In this document: positions 34,303 through 43,134 of the stretch, piece after piece
How the letters are laid out: every line of letters starts with the position of its first letter
How positions within the stretch are numbered: the stretch's first letter is position 1
Source: Chloroflexota bacterium
GTDB lineage: Bacteria > Chloroflexota > Anaerolineae > Aggregatilineales > Phototrophicaceae
Assembly: GCA_026707745.1 (NCBI GenBank)
Contig: JAPOWG010000106.1
Location: 1 to 57,202 of the forward strand
Length of the DNA: 57,202 nt
Direction of reading: 5' to 3'
Notes under the pieces: model-generated
What the model was told of the DNA's origin: nothing
Database searches by the model: none
Seen by the model: the letters and a program-made list of their open reading frames with translations, nothing else
Translations under genes and position numbers: made by a program

Positions 34303-35262
34303 ATGATTGCCCCAATCAGGCAGCGCCTTGGCTTGAGCGCCCCTTTAACGCTGAGCCAAAAGGAAGCGTTGCAAGGCTTTATCTATATCTCCCCCTGGAT
34401 CATCGGTTTCCTGGTCTTCACGGTGGGACCGATGATCGCGTCGGCCTATCTCAGCCTGACGGACTACAACATCGTAACCCCGCCACGCTTCGCCGGCTTG
34501 AACAACTACGAATTTATGTTCAAAGACAAACTCTTTTGGAAATCCATCGAGAATACGCTCTATTACACCATCATCTTTGTACCAATCGCCATTGCCGGGT
34601 CGCTGGCCCTGGCTATGCTGCTCAACCAGAGGATCGCGGGCCGGGTCGCGCTGCGGACGCTGTATTTTCTACCATCGGTCACGCCGGTAGTCGCGGCTGC
34701 CTTCCTCTGGCTTTGGATCTTCCAGCCGCAGATCGGGCTGATGAACAGCATCATATCGGCCTTGGGTTTGGGAAATGGCCCGCTCTGGCTGGGCCACCCC
34801 GGTTCCTCCAAGCCGGCGCTGATCATCATTAGCTTGTGGGGCGCCTTGGGCGGCAACACCATGCTGATCTTCCTGGCGGCGCTGCAGGGCATTCCCAAGG
34901 AGCTCTATGAATCAGCCGATATTGACGGCGCTGGAGGCCTGGGGAAGTTCCGCTATATTACCGTGCCGAGCATATCGCCGGTCATCCTCTTCAACACCGT
35001 GCTCGGCGTGATCGGAGCGCTGCAGATGTTCACGCTGGCCTACGTCGCGAGCAGCGGCCGGCAACAGCAATTCTCACCGGGCGGTCCGCTATACTCGACG
35101 CTGTTCTACGTCTTGCATCTGTACAATAGCGCCTTTGATTTCTGGGAGATGGGCTACGCTTCTGCGCTGGCCTGGGTCTTCTTCGTCATCGTGCTGGCGA
35201 TTACCGGGTTTCAACTGTGGACGTCCCGCCGTTGGGTCTACTACGAAGGGGAGGATAACTAG
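34303..35262 (+). CDS. Sugar ABC transporter permease (MalF/UgpA-like)
   Basis: 319 residues from ATG 34303 (a TTG directly precedes it). Six helices: FIYISPWIIGFLVFTVGPMI, the EAA loop ELYESADIDGAGGLGKF, and the tail TSRRWVYYEGEDN. The gap after the binding protein has no terminator. It pairs with the next gene; together they form the membrane channel for the Tat-exported binding protein. Confidence 0.92.
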   Translation: MIAPIRQRLGLSAPLTLSQKEALQGFIYISPWIIGFLVFTVGPMIASAYLSLTDYNIVTPPRFAGLNNYEFMFKDKLFWKSIENTLYYTIIFVPIAIAGSLALAMLLNQRIAGRVALRTLYFLPSVTPVVAAAFLWLWIFQPQIGLMNSIISALGLGNGPLWLGHPGSSKPALIIISLWGALGGNTMLIFLAALQGIPKELYESADIDGAGGLGKFRYITVPSISPVILFNTVLGVIGALQMFTLAYVASSGRQQQFSPGGPLYSTLFYVLHLYNSAFDFWEMGYASALAWVFFVIVLAITGFQLWTSRRWVYYEGEDN

Positions 35263-35296
35263 GTATCGGTCATGAACGGTCAGGGGAAGCAGCGTA

Positions 35297-36166
35297 ATGC
35301 TGAGTGAGATTCTGCCCGCTTGGCGGGTTAAGCGCATAACCCGAAACTTATTGCTCTATGCCGTCGCCTACGGCCTGACGGTCATATTCGCTCTGCCCTT
35401 CTTGTGGGCGGTCTCGTCGTCGTTGAAGCCGGTCAACGAACTGTTCATTTGGCCGCCGCAGTTGATTCCCAAGACTTGGCGTTTCGAGAATTATGTAGAG
35501 ATCTGGCATGTGGCGCCGCTGGCGCGCTTCTTTATCAATACAGTTTTTGTAACAGTTTTTTCGGTCTCCGGCCGTATTCTGTCGGCAGCATTAGTCGCCT
35601 ACGGCTTCGCGCGCTTCCGCTTTCCCTTCCGCAACTTCCTCTTCCTGCTGCTGCTGAGTACGCTGATGCTGCCTTACCAAGTCACGATCATCCCGACATT
35701 TTTGCTATTTAAAGCCTTAAGCTGGCTGGATACTTATAATCCGCTGATCATTCCGAATTGGTTCGGCGGCGGCGCCTTCGCGATATTTTTGTTCCGGCAG
35801 TTCTTTTTGACGATCCCCAAAGACCTGGACGAAGCGGCCAAAATCGACGGGGCGAATACGCTTTGGATCTTCATACGCATTATCTTGCCACTGTCGAAGC
35901 CGGTGGTCATCACCATGGTCGTCATCGGCTTCCTGGAGTCCTGGAACGACTTTTTCGGCCCGCTGATTTATTTGAATACGCCGGAGAAATACACCCTATC
36001 GCTGGGTTTGGCGAACTTCCAGCGGGTCGTTTCCGCCGGCGGCCAGGCGACCGAACATCTGCTGATGGCGGCATCAATGGTCATGACCCTGCCCAGCATA
36101 CTGGTCTTCATACTCTTGCAGCGCTATTACATCCAGGGTGTGGTCATTTCTTCGGGCAGCAAGTAG
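35297..36166 (+). CDS. Sugar ABC transporter permease (MalG/UgpE-like)
   Basis: 289 residues, six helices. FALPFLWAVSSSLKPVNELF, FARFRFPFRNFLF, EAA loop DLDEAAKIDGANTLWIF, ESWNDFFGPLIYL. The C-terminal tail RYYIQGVVISSGSK is typical of the class. It starts 34 bases after its partner and is followed after 60 bases by the first dehydrogenase gene, probably on the same transcript. Confidence 0.92.
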   Translation: MLSEILPAWRVKRITRNLLLYAVAYGLTVIFALPFLWAVSSSLKPVNELFIWPPQLIPKTWRFENYVEIWHVAPLARFFINTVFVTVFSVSGRILSAALVAYGFARFRFPFRNFLFLLLLSTLMLPYQVTIIPTFLLFKALSWLDTYNPLIIPNWFGGGAFAIFLFRQFFLTIPKDLDEAAKIDGANTLWIFIRIILPLSKPVVITMVVIGFLESWNDFFGPLIYLNTPEKYTLSLGLANFQRVVSAGGQATEHLLMAASMVMTLPSILVFILLQRYYIQGVVISSGSK

Positions 36167-36226
36167 GCGCAAACGATTCATTCGACCGGTTAAGGCAGTC
36201 CAGTCTGCAGAGGAACCCCTACGCAA

Positions 36227-37249
36227 ATGAAAAATCTAAGCGTTCTCTTCAGCGGAGCAGATCGCATCGAAGTGCAACAGATAGACGATGACATCGGGCA
36301 GCTCCGCGCGCATGACGTGCTCGTCCGGACCGATTATTCGCTGATCAGCGCGGCCACGGAGCTCGCTTGTTTGTCGGGAACGCAAGCCTGGTTCCCTTTT
36401 CCGGCGACGCCCGGTTATGCCGCCGTCGGCGAAGTCGTCGATGTAGGAGACGGGATAACTGCCCTAGCGCCGGGAGACAAAGTGCACTACTGGGGCGGGC
36501 ACAAGCAGTACACCGTGGTCGATACGGCGCGTCCGCAGCAGATCTGCCTCAAGCTGCCGGAGGGGCTGCCGCTGGGCTTGGCGCCCTTCACGCGCATGGC
36601 TATCATCGCCATGACGGCGCTGCGCATTTCGAATATTGAACTGGGCGATTACGTCGGCGTCGTCGGGCTGGGCACGGTGGGCAACTTCGCCGCGCAGTTG
36701 GCCGGTTTGCAGGGCGCGTGCGTGATCGGGCTGGATCTGAACAACGGACGCTTGGAACTGGCGCGCGACTGTGGCATTCCGCACGCGCTGGGGATTAATC
36801 CGGCGACGGTCAAGGACGACGTCGCTGAGATTACCAACGGGCAGGGCGTGTCGACCCTGATCGAGGCAACCGGCGTCCCGGCGGCGCTGCCCGATGCGCT
36901 GCCGATTGTCGGACGATACGGCGAAGTCATTCTGCTGGGCACGCCGCGCGGCGTCTTTGAAACCGATCTGACCAGCGTACTCGACTACATTCATCTCCAT
37001 GGTCATGGCAATGTGACCTTCAAGGGAGCGCATGAATGGCGCTATCCGGTGGCGCGCGATCCTTTCGTCAAGCATTCGATGGAACGCAATTCCGAGATCG
37101 CGATGGACCTGATAAGCTCCGGCCGGCTCCATGTGACGCCGCTGCACACGCACACGCTTTCGCCTTACGAGGCGGAAAAGGCTTACAGCGGCTTGCAGCG
37201 CGAGAAAGAGACATACGTCGGTGTCGTATTTGATTGGGCAACTGTGTAA
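36227..37249 (+). CDS. Medium-chain dehydrogenase/reductase, copy A
   Basis: 340 residues of the MDR (zinc-type alcohol/sorbitol dehydrogenase) superfamily. A GroES-like domain (1-125) is followed by a Rossmann domain with VGVVGLGTVGNFAAQLA near residue 145 and VIGLDLNNGR. The catalytic zinc ligands of the family (Cys in a CGSD motif, His-Glu of GHE) are not evident: the Cys position reads SAATELACL and the GHE position GYAAVGEVV. It may therefore be a zinc-free member or use other ligands. VTFKGAHEWRYPVARDPF and LSPYEAEKAYSGL are shared with the tandem paralog. It follows the transporter and probably oxidises its cargo. Confidence 0.82.
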   Translation: MKNLSVLFSGADRIEVQQIDDDIGQLRAHDVLVRTDYSLISAATELACLSGTQAWFPFPATPGYAAVGEVVDVGDGITALAPGDKVHYWGGHKQYTVVDTARPQQICLKLPEGLPLGLAPFTRMAIIAMTALRISNIELGDYVGVVGLGTVGNFAAQLAGLQGACVIGLDLNNGRLELARDCGIPHALGINPATVKDDVAEITNGQGVSTLIEATGVPAALPDALPIVGRYGEVILLGTPRGVFETDLTSVLDYIHLHGHGNVTFKGAHEWRYPVARDPFVKHSMERNSEIAMDLISSGRLHVTPLHTHTLSPYEAEKAYSGLQREKETYVGVVFDWATV

Positions 37250-37564
37250 CTTGCAATAAAGAACCTGCCGGAGATCTGGCCGAAACGTCGATGCCATACG
37301 CGGCCTCGAACTATTCCCGCCCCTGGAGCGCTAATACGCATTCGTCATTCCCGCCTGCCCCAAGGCTTTTGGCATGCGGGGATGGGAATCTCATCCGGCG
37401 GTAAATTGCCATAGCTGTCGTAAACGCGGGCGAGCGCGTTGAAAACAGCAACAAGGCCGCTCGGCGCGTAACCGGCGAATTTAGGCTACCGTGCTTGCAC
37501 AAAATAATAGACCTGCTCGGCTACCGCAGATCGCGGTTCATTGAATAAGGGGATCATCAAGACA
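37250..37564. other. 315 bp between tandem dehydrogenases, filled with repeats
   Basis: No gene. TTCGTCATTCCCGCCTGCC with GGGGATGGGAAT (about 37341-37390) is a CATTCCCGC-type palindromic repeat. Dispersed repeat copy R3 (37456-37540) runs up to the ribosome site of the next gene. Confidence 0.65.
37456..37540 (+). repeat. CCGCTCGGCG dispersed repeat, copy R3
   Basis: Begins GCCGCTCGGCGCGTAACCGG, continues CGAATTTAGGCTACCG and ends GATCGCGGTTCA. The first 40 bases match the reverse complement of 52461-52420 with very few changes. Confidence 0.7.
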
Positions 37565-38599
37565 ATGAAAAACAAAAGCATTGTTTTCACCGGATGCGAT
37601 CAAGTCGAAGTGCAGGATTTGGAGGAAAACCTGGAAGAGCTTCAAGCGCATGAGGCGCTTGTCAAAACAAGCTTTTCACTCGTCAGCGCGGGAACGGAAC
37701 TTACTTGTTTAGCTGGCATTGAGTCTTGGTTTACCTTCCCGTCAACCCCCGGCTACACCTCGGTCGGCGAAGTAGTGAAAGTTGGAGATCAGGTTATCAA
37801 CGTCAGGCCGGGAGATGTAGTGTATACCTGGGGCGGGCACAAGCAGTACAATCGCATCAACCTGGCAAGGCTGGGATCGATTTGCATACCTGTGCCCGCT
37901 GGTATCCCGCTGCCACTGGTTCCCTTCACTCGAATGATAACCATTGCGTTGACGGCTCTCCGCGTTTCGGACATTGAACTGGGCGATTTTGTGGCGGTGA
38001 TTGGCTTGGGGCTGGTCGGCAATTTCGCCGCTCAGTTAGCGCGTTTGCAGGGCGGCAGCGTGATCGGGCTGGACCATAACCCGGGTCGCGTCGCGCTCGC
38101 GGCGGATTGCGGCGTAAAAAACGCGCTTGTAATGGAAAAACCGTCTGTCGCCGGAAAAGTGGCTGAGATAACAAATCAGCGGGGTGTGACGACGCTTATC
38201 GAGGCTAGCGGAAGGCCCGGGGCGCTTCTCGATGGCCTACCGCTCCTCGGACGCTACGGCGAAGTCATCTTGGTAGGTATTGTGCGTGGAGAGTATGAAA
38301 CAAATCTCAGCGATGTGCTCGATTATATCCATCTGCACTCGCAAGGTAGTGTGACCTTCAAAGGCGCGCACGAGTGGCGCTTTCCGGTCGCGAGGGATCC
38401 CTTTGTCAAGCATTCGATCCAACGCAACTCGGAAATCGCCCTGGATTTGATCCGTTCCGGTGACTTGCAAGTTGCGCCCCTTCTTTCACATACACTTTCC
38501 CCATATGAAGCCGCAGAAGCCTATCATGGCTTGAAAAACAGAAAAAACGAGTTCATCGGCGTCGTTTTTGACTGGACGGCTGTGCCGACGACGGTTTAG
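37565..38599 (+). CDS. Medium-chain dehydrogenase/reductase, copy B
   Basis: 344 residues from ATG 37565 (AAGGGG 12 bases upstream; a TTG start at 37541 is possible but unaligned with copy A). It aligns end to end with copy A without large gaps and clearly more than half of the residues are identical. Shared blocks are WGGHKQY, IELGDFVAVIGLGLVGNFAA, RYGEVILVG, VLDYIHLHS, VTFKGAHEWRFPVARDPFVK and LSPYEA. The same replacements at the zinc-ligand positions occur (SAGTELTCL, GYTSVGEVV). Third-base usage looks less GC-rich than in copy A. It is either a tandem duplication that has diverged or an independently acquired homolog; a repeat copy lies exactly between them. Confidence 0.82.
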   Translation: MKNKSIVFTGCDQVEVQDLEENLEELQAHEALVKTSFSLVSAGTELTCLAGIESWFTFPSTPGYTSVGEVVKVGDQVINVRPGDVVYTWGGHKQYNRINLARLGSICIPVPAGIPLPLVPFTRMITIALTALRVSDIELGDFVAVIGLGLVGNFAAQLARLQGGSVIGLDHNPGRVALAADCGVKNALVMEKPSVAGKVAEITNQRGVTTLIEASGRPGALLDGLPLLGRYGEVILVGIVRGEYETNLSDVLDYIHLHSQGSVTFKGAHEWRFPVARDPFVKHSIQRNSEIALDLIRSGDLQVAPLLSHTLSPYEAAEAYHGLKNRKNEFIGVVFDWTAVPTTV

Positions 38600-38625
38600 C
38601 GAGGACGAACGCTTGGTACGCTGCC

Positions 38626-39000
38626 TTAACCGTCGCCTGCGGCGTCTTTGGCGTCTCGCAAACTTTCGAGGTCTTCTAGTAGCGTCGCAACAGCCAGTTT
38701 AAGCGCTGGCAGGTCCTCTTGCGCGAATCTCCACACTAGATCAATCCGAATACTGTGATATTGGTGTATCAGAACATCACGGAAACCGGCAAAATCGCTC
38801 CACATTACATCGGGATACTTCGCTTTCAACTCCGGGTCAAGGCGTTTGATTACTTCGCCAATTACCTCAAAACTCCGTATGACACCATCCTGAAGCAGTT
38901 CTGATTCCACGAAGGCATCAAATCCACCGTCAGTGTAGTTTTATATACGCCGGATGCGATCAAGAATATCGTGGCAATAAATGCGCTGGTCTCTGGTCAC
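38626..39000 (-). pseudogene. hepT: HepT-like HEPN toxin with an in-frame stop codon
   Basis: From GTG 39000, which overlaps the mntA stop by four bases (GTGA), the frame reads VTRDQRIYCHDILDRIRRI, then TAA (38941-38943), and continues in the same frame NYTDGGFDAFVESELLQDGV onward to 38626. Both parts belong to one HepT protein: RDQRIYL.DILE.I at the start and the HEPN catalytic motif RDVLIHQY (RX4HXY) later. HepT is an RNase toxin normally kept inactive by AMPylation by MntA. The nonsense codon removes the first helix from anything restarted at GTG 38910 (94 residues, HEPN motif retained). A sequencing error cannot be excluded. Confidence 0.75.
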
Positions 39001-39329
39001 AAGCGCCGGGCTTCCTTCGTGATCGTATCTCGTAGTTCCGGTCTAAGCGCCAGACGATCAACTACTTCTATTCGGCGACCCAACAATTCCTGCAGGCCCT
39101 GAGCCAGGCGGATGTGGTCGCGCAAACTATAGTCCGATTCGAAGTCAACTAGAAAATCAATATCGCTGTTCGACTTTAGAGCGCCGCGCAGGAGCGATCC
39201 AAAAACGGCTATGTGGCGCACCCGATGTTGGCGCGCAAGTGTCATAATCTGCTCGCGCCGATGGCGAAGATCGTCAAGGGATTGGATCGACTGAACCGCC
39301 ATTTGTACCTGCCGGGCAATATGACGCAA
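38997..39329 (-). CDS. mntA: MntA-type nucleotidyltransferase antitoxin
   Basis: 110 residues. The minimal nucleotidyltransferase motif is GSLLRGALKSNSDIDFLVDF (GSX10DXD) near residue 44, preceded by HIAVFGS. MntA antitoxins AMPylate a Tyr of HepT to neutralise it. The gene lies directly upstream of hepT with a GTGA overlap, the standard arrangement. The start may also be the internal ATG at residue 10. Its partner carries a premature stop, so the module may be decaying. Confidence 0.85.
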   Translation of the reverse strand: MRHIARQVQMAVQSIQSLDDLRHRREQIMTLARQHRVRHIAVFGSLLRGALKSNSDIDFLVDFESDYSLRDHIRLAQGLQELLGRRIEVVDRLALRPELRDTITKEARRL

Positions 39330-39401
39330 GGCGAAACGGTATATACCTAATTGTAATCAATATTCCGACACCGTGGGCATCCAATTTGCCAGCTAAACGC
39401 C

Positions 39402-40289
39402 CTATTCCCCCCGCAGGCGCGGATCGAGGATATCGCGCAAGCCGTCGCCGATGAAATTGAAGGCCATGACCAGGCTGGCGATGGCCAGACCCGGGAAGAG
39501 CCACATCCACCACTGGTCGAAGAAGTCAATGCCAATGCTGACCATGCGCCCCCATTCCGGCGACGAGGGTTCCGGCCCCAGGCCGATGAAGCTCAAAGCG
39601 GCGAAGCTGATGACGGCGGTGCCGATATCCAGGGTGGCGAGTATAACCGCAGGAGCGATGCAGTTGGGCAAGATGGTGCGGAAGAGCACGTAGAGCCCGC
39701 TGGCGCCCGCGCTATGAGCCGCTTCGACATATTCCTGCGATTTGACCTCAAGCACCAGTCCGCGCAGGATCCTGGCATAGCGGGGCCACCAGACCGCACT
39801 CAGCGCCAAAACGGCATTCCGAATATCGGGACCCAGCGCGGCCGTGACGGCCATGGCCAGGATGATGAAGGGAAATGCCATGAAGAGCTCGGTCAGGCGC
39901 ATGAGCAATTCGTCGATCAAGCCCCCCGCGTAACCGGCGACCGCGCCGATAATGACGCCGAGCGCGCTACCGATGATGATAACTGCCAAACCGGCGGGAA
40001 TCGTAATGCGCGAGCCCCAGAGCACACGGCTGAAGATGTCCCGGCCTAATTCGTCCGAGCCCATGAAGAACAACGCGTTCGGCGCTTGCAAGCGGTTGAC
40101 CAGGTCCTGCTGCAAGGGCTCGACCGGGGCGATTGCCGGCGAGATGAAAGCGATGACGATCCACAAAATGGCGATGATCAGCCCGATCAAGACCAAGGGG
40201 TTGCGGCGCAAGTGATAGAGCGCCTGTTGGCCCCGGCTAGCCGACTCGAATTCGTGGGTCGAGGAAGAAATAGAGGATATCGACGACAA
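39402..40289 (-). CDS. Peptide-type ABC transporter permease (DppC/OppC-like)
   Basis: 295 residues. The N-terminal cytosolic segment and first helix (LYHLRRNPLVLIGLIIAILW) are followed by FFMGSDELGRDIFSRVLWGS, the hallmark of DppC-type subunits, then five helices with the EAA-like loop YVEAAHSAGASGLYVLFRTI. The end GLRDILDPRLRGE is characteristic. The ATG at 40289 lies inside the end of the dppB-like gene (53 bp overlap); a TTG start at 40208 would avoid it but would delete conserved residues, so the overlap may be real. No binding protein or ATPases are adjacent. Confidence 0.9.
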   Translation of the reverse strand: MSSISSISSSTHEFESASRGQQALYHLRRNPLVLIGLIIAILWIVIAFISPAIAPVEPLQQDLVNRLQAPNALFFMGSDELGRDIFSRVLWGSRITIPAGLAVIIIGSALGVIIGAVAGYAGGLIDELLMRLTELFMAFPFIILAMAVTAALGPDIRNAVLALSAVWWPRYARILRGLVLEVKSQEYVEAAHSAGASGLYVLFRTILPNCIAPAVILATLDIGTAVISFAALSFIGLGPEPSSPEWGRMVSIGIDFFDQWWMWLFPGLAIASLVMAFNFIGDGLRDILDPRLRGE

Positions 40290-41256
40290 AATTCACTCCG
40301 ACATAAATGAAAGCGAAGAGCAAGCTGACACCCATAATGGCCGGGAAGTCCTGCGAGGTGCTGGCGCGGAACATATAGAAGCCGATGCCCGGATAGGCGA
40401 AGATCGACTCGATAAGGATCGACCCGACCAGCAGATTGCCATAAGACAAACCGATCACCGTCACCACCGGGATCAGCGAGTTCCGCATCCCGTGAAAGCC
40501 AATGACATAACGTTCGCGCAAGCCTTTGGCGCGGGCCGTGCGCATGTAATCCTGATTCAACACTTCGAGCAGGGAAGAACGGGTAATGCGCGAGATGATG
40601 CCGCTGATATACAGCGCGAGGGTCAGCGCCGGCAAGATGAGATGCGAGAGCGCGTTGCCAAATGTCTTCCAATCGCCATCCAAAAGCGCGTCGATCGTGT
40701 ACATGCCGGTGACTGTCGGCGGCGGACGCATGAGTATATGAAGGCGGCCCGGTCCGGCGGCGATTCCCAACTGGGCGTAAAAGAGCGAGAGGAATACCAA
40801 AGCGATGAGAAAGACCGGAAAGCTAACCCCAATCAGGGCGATTACGCGCGCGATATAATCCGCCCAACTGTTCTTCCATATGGCGGAGACCAGCCCAAGC
40901 CCCACACCCAGGACAACGCCGTACATGATGCCCAGCGTCGCCAATTCAATCGTGGCCGGCAAGCGCTTGGCGATGTCCTCGGCTACCTTCGTCCGCCATT
41001 TGATTGAGGTGCCCATATCGCCGCGCAGCAGGTTGCCCAGATAGGTCAAATATTGTTCGTGCAGCGGCTTGTCCAGGCCCCATTTCTTGCGGAAGGCGGC
41101 GATTGTATCTTCGTCGTTGAGCGCATTGGGCGGCAGGTTGGCGTTGATAGGATCGGCGGGAATGGCATTGGCGATGATGAAAGCGACCACTGTGATTCCC
41201 AGGAGGAGCGGGATGATTAAAACGACTCGACGGACAAAGTAGCGAAAGAAATTCAT
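40237..41256 (-). CDS. Peptide-type ABC transporter permease (DppB/OppB-like)
   Basis: 339 residues. NFFRYFVRRVVLIIPLLLGI at the start, the periplasmic segment WGLDKPLHEQYLTYLGNLLR, GDMGTSIKWRTKVAEDIAKR, a long TM core, the loop YMRTARAKGLRERYVIGFHG and the end VVDILYFFLDPRIRVG are all DppB features. It is upstream of, and overlaps, the DppC-like gene. The upstream flank (41257-41640) is packed with repeats, which may separate the pair from its original binding protein gene. Confidence 0.9.
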   Translation of the reverse strand: MNFFRYFVRRVVLIIPLLLGITVVAFIIANAIPADPINANLPPNALNDEDTIAAFRKKWGLDKPLHEQYLTYLGNLLRGDMGTSIKWRTKVAEDIAKRLPATIELATLGIMYGVVLGVGLGLVSAIWKNSWADYIARVIALIGVSFPVFLIALVFLSLFYAQLGIAAGPGRLHILMRPPPTVTGMYTIDALLDGDWKTFGNALSHLILPALTLALYISGIISRITRSSLLEVLNQDYMRTARAKGLRERYVIGFHGMRNSLIPVVTVIGLSYGNLLVGSILIESIFAYPGIGFYMFRASTSQDFPAIMGVSLLFAFIYVGVNFVVDILYFFLDPRIRVG

Positions 41257-41307
41257 GGGCGGTGGAAGCGACCAGTTGCTGAATAGATGAGGCTTAGTTT
41301 ACCACAG

Positions 41308-41640
41308 CCGCTCGGCGGCAGCGAAAAGGTCCCAGGAATGGGTAGTGTATCCATTTCGGTTGAAATACTCTTAGCCAGTCCTCGACATGAGATCCTTAAC
41401 CCAACGATCTGGTAGGGGCGACTCGGCGAGTCGCCCGATATTCATTCAGTTTCTGCACGTCGAGCGATCCATCGGGCCGCGTAGACACTGACCTTCGATC
41501 GCTCCTACCGGCTGTCAGGTGGTTACTGTTCTCAATTTCAAGCGATTTCGACAGACTACCCAGGAATGCCGCGCTCGCAAAAAACAAGCGCCTTCCTTGC
41601 ATCAGCAAGCGGATTTGTAAAAAAAGACGGCAACTTGCCA
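41308..41640 (+). repeat. CCGCTCGGCG dispersed repeat, copy R2, interrupted
   Basis: The left part 41308-41340 (CCGCTCGGCGGCAGCGAAAA then GGTCCCAGGAATG) and right part from 41561 (CAGGAATGCCGCGCTCGC, then AAAAAACAAGC) together rebuild the same order as copy R1 at 11839-11970. The 8 bases CAGGAATG are duplicated at the junctions (41333-41340 and 41561-41568). Confidence 0.75.
41341..41560. mobile_element. MITE-like element, copy A (220 bp)
   Basis: Ends are imperfect terminal inverted repeats: GGTAGTGTATCCATTTCGG at 41341, and the reverse complement of the right end reads GGTAGTCTGTCGAAATCGC, both followed by TTGAAAT. The element is flanked by the direct repeat CAGGAATG (8 bp) and contains a GGGGCGAC hairpin (41412-41437). 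There is no open frame. A second copy in inverted orientation lies at 50321-50545. Confidence 0.8.
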
Positions 41641-43134
41641 TTATCGTCGCGGCATCGGCAATTCCCCCTCATCCCAACCCCGATAGAACTTTCGCAGATA
41701 CGCCTCAAGTCTCGACGGCTGGCCGCGCGCTTCAAACCTTAACCGCTCCCAGATCTCACGCTCTACATCCCGCAGATCGACATTCACGTGCTTCCCATCG
41801 CGCAGGACCCACTCGCCGCCGACCATCACATGCCGCACATGTTCGCGCCGGCCCCGCCGCAACAAAAATGCCGGCAGCAGCTCCCGCGGCGGATAATCAG
41901 CGAGCGCCCATTGGCCCTCCATCGCCCCTAAATCCAGCAAAGCCAAGTCGGCCAACCCCCCAACTTCCACTTCTCCTAGCGGAACGTCCGCGCCAAATGT
42001 GATATCCGCGGCGACGCTCGTGCCCATCCGCCATACGGTCTCGGCGTCGAGATCTGCCGCCGCCATCCCGCTCTGATTGCCGATTGTCCAGGCCAGCCGC
42101 ATTTCGCGCAGGAAGTCCTGGTCATCGTCCAGTGTCTGCCCGTCCAGGCCGATGCCGACCGGCACACCCGCCGCCGCCATAATCGAGATCGGCGCGATGC
42201 CGCTGCGCAAGCGCAAGTTGCTGCTGATATTGTGCGCGACGCCGACGCCCCGTTCCGCCAGCAGTTCGATGTCTTCATCTTCAACCCAGACCATATGCGC
42301 CAGTGTGAGCCAGTCGCCCAGCGCGCCAATGTCCTCAAGATGGCGGATGAAGCTTTTGCCCCAGGTCTTGTAGGCGTATATCCGCTGATAGCGCGTTTCA
42401 AGCATGTGCATCTGTACGCGCGTACGACGCTCTCTAGCCCACTCGCAAGCGCGGATGATCAACTCATCGCTGCACCATTGGCCCCCAGCCGGACTGACCT
42501 GAATATGCGCGCGATGCCGCTCCCTGTCATGGAAGTTGTTGTATAAGTCCTCCAGCAAGGCGAAATAGTCATCCGCGCTAAGGTCGATGGCACTCGCGTC
42601 GCCAGCCCTCCGGCGCAGTTCGGGCGGCAACATATCGAGAAAAAGCTCGCGCTCGGCATATACCAGTTGATTCTGGTCGACTATCGGCGGGTGCATGGCG
42701 ACACGAACACCGGCGTCGGCATATCCGCGCAGGGCCTCCGGTATCTCGTCTGGAAGTTCGGACCAGGAATTTGGATTATGACTGTGGGCGACCGCCGTCA
42801 CGCCGGAACCCAGCAAATGCAGCCCCGAATAGTGCGCCGCCAGGTAAGGCGGCATGCTGGGAAGATGCGCTAAATGACCGAGCCATAGTTCCAGGAAACT
42901 GTCGGGGGCGCCCAGCGCCAGCGTCCCCAACCCGCGTCCGTGGTCATGCGCATTGGTGAAGGCTGGTACGAGAACGAAGTCATCGCCGCCGACCTGATCG
43001 GCACCCGGATAACGCGCGGCCAGCTCGGAGAGAGTGCCGGCGTCGACAATGGTTTCTCCGTCGACGGTGATTGCCAAATCTTCAACAGGGACGCCGCCTC
43101 GCAAGCTATATCGCGCATGAATGATGCTTGGCAT
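41641..43134 (-). CDS. Amidohydrolase family protein (cytosine deaminase/TRZ-ATZ type)
   Basis: 497 residues of the metal-dependent hydrolase superfamily. The first metal motif is TNAHDHGRGLG near residue 60 (NxHxH), then HMLETRYQRI, LAHMVWVEDED, VAHNISSNLRLRSG and the metal-binding Asp in GIGLDGQTLDDDQDFLREMR. The closest general type is COG0402 deaminases and chlorohydrolases that act on heterocyclic or purine-like C-N bonds. It is the last gene of a long - strand cluster and its ATG shares one base with the stop of the SDR gene (TGATG). The substrate is unknown; the context suggests an N-containing ring or amide. Confidence 0.85.
   Translation of the reverse strand: MPSIIHARYSLRGGVPVEDLAITVDGETIVDAGTLSELAARYPGADQVGGDDFVLVPAFTNAHDHGRGLGTLALGAPDSFLELWLGHLAHLPSMPPYLAAHYSGLHLLGSGVTAVAHSHNPNSWSELPDEIPEALRGYADAGVRVAMHPPIVDQNQLVYAERELFLDMLPPELRRRAGDASAIDLSADDYFALLEDLYNNFHDRERHRAHIQVSPAGGQWCSDELIIRACEWARERRTRVQMHMLETRYQRIYAYKTWGKSFIRHLEDIGALGDWLTLAHMVWVEDEDIELLAERGVGVAHNISSNLRLRSGIAPISIMAAAGVPVGIGLDGQTLDDDQDFLREMRLAWTIGNQSGMAAADLDAETVWRMGTSVAADITFGADVPLGEVEVGGLADLALLDLGAMEGQWALADYPPRELLPAFLLRRGRREHVRHVMVGGEWVLRDGKHVNVDLRDVEREIWERLRFEARGQPSRLEAYLRKFYRGWDEGELPMPRR

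Larger units (their letters stand above)
41257..41640. other. 384 bp gene-free stretch: nested repeats
   Basis: Made up almost entirely of a CCGCTCGGCG dispersed repeat (from 41308) that is interrupted by a 220 bp element (41341-41560). The second half of the first repeat resumes at 41561 and reaches the 3' end of the amidohydrolase gene. No gene. Confidence 0.75.
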
